Assembly: GCA_027038385.1 (NCBI GenBank) | Contig: JALVXE010000119.1 | Coordinates: 576 to 7,154, forward strand | Source: Thermotogaceae bacterium | Lineage (GTDB): Bacteria; Thermotogota; Thermotogae; Thermotogales; Thermotogaceae | Direction of reading: 5' to 3' | Length of the DNA stretch: 6,579 nt | In this document: piece after piece, positions 5,602 through 6,579 of the stretch | Layout: each line of letters opens with the position of its first letter | How positions within the stretch are numbered: the stretch's first letter is position 1 | Made by a program: the position numbers and the translations under genes | The notes under the pieces: model-generated | Databases searched by the model: none | What the model was told of the DNA's origin: nothing | What the model saw: the letters and a program-made list of their open reading frames with translations, nothing else

Positions 5602-6579
5602 TGGGTACATAGACGAACCAGCGGCTCTCGGCGTACCCCCCTATATCTCCCCTTATATAAGATATACATATGGCGCCCTTCTAAAGATGGGCGCCTTTGT
5701 CGAATACAAGTTGATAGACGAGATCAGGGAGGAAGATTCCTGGAAATTCGATGCAAACATGATCGTCATCTACGGAGGAACTACCGTTCCGGGTCACTAT
5801 TTATCCGGAACTCCGATCACTCTATCGGAGGTTAAAAAGATCTTGGGGGAGAACCCAAAGTCCACAAGGATAGTCTCCGGGCCAATAACCCTGGCCTACA
5901 CGATAAAAGGAGGAACTGTGGCAATACTTCCAAAATTCGATGCGGAATACGTGGTCCGTGGGGATGTTTGGGCGTTCTTCCCTGAGATGAAAGACCTCGG
6001 GTCGAAAGATGACTACAATCTTGTCGATGAACTGTCAATCTTTGGATCGGAGATCTTGAAAGATCATCCCATGTACCCGAACGTTATATGTGAGATAGAG
6101 GTATCGAGAGGATGTGAGAGGAGCTCCTTCTGCTCGTTCTGCACAGAGCCGATTCTTCATGGGAGGCTGAGGTCTAGAGATGTATCCGGGATAATCGAAG
6201 AGGTGGAAGCGCTCTACAAAAGCGGGTGCAGAGCTTTTAGGTTGGGAAGAAGCGCGAATATAGTTGCGTACATGTCGGAGAAAAATTCTGGCCTTCCAAA
6301 CCCAGGTGCGATTTTGGATCTCTATTCGGGGATAAGATCGGTTGCTCCGGATTTAGAGGTTCTTCACACTGATAACGCCAACCCGTCATTCATAGCGAAG
6401 TACAGAGATTCTTACAAGGTAATAGAGACGATAGCCAAGTATGACACACCCGGGGATGTGCTGTCTCTCGGTGCGGAATCTTTCGATCCGAAGGTTCTGA
6501 AGAAAAACAACATAGGTTCTTCCCCAGAGGAAGTCAGGGCGGCCGTTGAGATCATAAATGATGTGGGATCTTTCAGAGT
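5582..6579 (+). CDS. Radical SAM Fe-S protein, COG1031-like (3' end cut by window edge)
   Basis: This is a putative radical S-adenosylmethionine enzyme of unknown reaction. 332 codons are visible without a frame break; relatives as I recall them are about 500-560 residues and end in a helix-hairpin-helix motif, which would lie outside the window. The N-terminus MKAVLIDGYIDEPAALGVPP and PYISPYIRY match the conserved start of the group. The cluster site is GCERSSFCSFCTEP with C178, C184 and C187, spacing CX5CX2C instead of the usual CX3CX2C. Later landmarks are VLHTDNANPSFIAKY, YDTPGDVLSLGAESFDP and SPEEVRAAVEIINDVG. The TTG 5582 start is chosen because a TAA precedes it directly and the next in-frame ATG (5687, codon 36) would remove the conserved N-terminus. 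It overlaps the exported-protein gene by 20 bp, so it is probably co-transcribed. The family is fairly sure; the function is unknown. Confidence 0.88.
   Translation, partial: MKAVLIDGYIDEPAALGVPPYISPYIRYTYGALLKMGAFVEYKLIDEIREEDSWKFDANMIVIYGGTTVPGHYLSGTPITLSEVKKILGENPKSTRIVSGPITLAYTIKGGTVAILPKFDAEYVVRGDVWAFFPEMKDLGSKDDYNLVDELSIFGSEILKDHPMYPNVICEIEVSRGCERSSFCSFCTEPILHGRLRSRDVSGIIEEVEALYKSGCRAFRLGRSANIVAYMSEKNSGLPNPGAILDLYSGIRSVAPDLEVLHTDNANPSFIAKYRDSYKVIETIAKYDTPGDVLSLGAESFDPKVLKKNNIGSSPEEVRAAVEIINDVGSFR
5672..5695 (+). repeat. GC-rich inverted repeat (hairpin) inside the start of the radical SAM gene
   Basis: GGCGCCC (5672-5678) and GGGCGCC (5689-5695) are perfect 7-bp arms around a 10-nt spacer. 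The spacer can add two more pairs (TC/GA) after one T·T mismatch. The right arm is followed by TTTGT, a short, poor U-tract. The stem codes for GALLKMGA, so coding constraint may explain it. It could act as a weak attenuator, but nothing shows this. Confidence 0.4.

Noticed and set aside
5658..5673. AGATATACATATGG, which resembles the cloning region of common expression vectors (NdeI site)
   Set aside because: It is in the middle of an unbroken conserved reading frame, no AAGGAG precedes it and no other vector sequence flanks it. The ATG inside is out of frame and stops after four codons. It is a coincidence.
5582..5990. Possible cobalamin-binding domain in the N-terminal part of the radical SAM protein, which could have served the mutase
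   Set aside because: No DXHXXG motif is visible, so it cannot be called a B12 domain or a substitute for the mutase small subunit.
5041..6038. Minus-strand open frames of 68-150 codons
   Set aside because: They oppose the exported-protein and radical SAM genes, have no ribosome sites or domains, and their translations look like antisense shadows.

Overview
The window looks like chromosomal DNA of a thermophilic bacterium. AGA/AGG and ATA codons dominate, the proteins are rich in Lys/Glu/Arg, and genes are packed with overlaps of a few bases. The MutS fragment closely resembles Thermotoga MutS as I remember it, so the phylum Thermotogota (an organism with an outer 'toga' and a periplasm) is the best guess. 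This is pattern recognition from memory, not a database result.

Left part (1-2072, minus strand): mutS, the mismatch-repair ATPase. It starts at a GTG (2072) and runs off the left edge just after Walker B. Middle (2073-2162): a 90-bp divergent intergenic region. It holds two overlapping -10 elements, one for each direction, and two mirror-image Shine-Dalgarno sequences. Right part (2163-6579, plus strand): five tightly packed genes that look like one operon. They encode (1) the large subunit of a coenzyme-B12-dependent methylmalonyl-CoA mutase, (2) an ECF-type RNA polymerase sigma factor, (3) a small single-pass membrane protein placed and built like an anti-sigma factor but without the zinc-binding Cys/His residues, (4) an exported protein of unknown family that could be an RseB/LolA-like partner, and (5) a radical SAM Fe-S protein (COG1031-like) that runs off the right edge. 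Junctions are a 14-bp gap, a 23-bp overlap, a 10-bp gap and a 20-bp overlap. No terminator is seen between these genes.

Genes 2-4 have the layout of an envelope-sensing module: sigma factor, membrane anti-sigma, exported modulator. They are unexpectedly placed between a central-metabolism enzyme and an uncharacterised radical SAM enzyme. The cobalamin-binding small subunit that the mutase needs is not in the window. The most interesting points are this sigma module and its metabolic company, the metal-free anti-sigma candidate, the CX5CX2C cluster motif of the radical SAM protein, and the symmetric bidirectional promoter. No RNA genes, mobile elements, CRISPR arrays or long repeats were seen.
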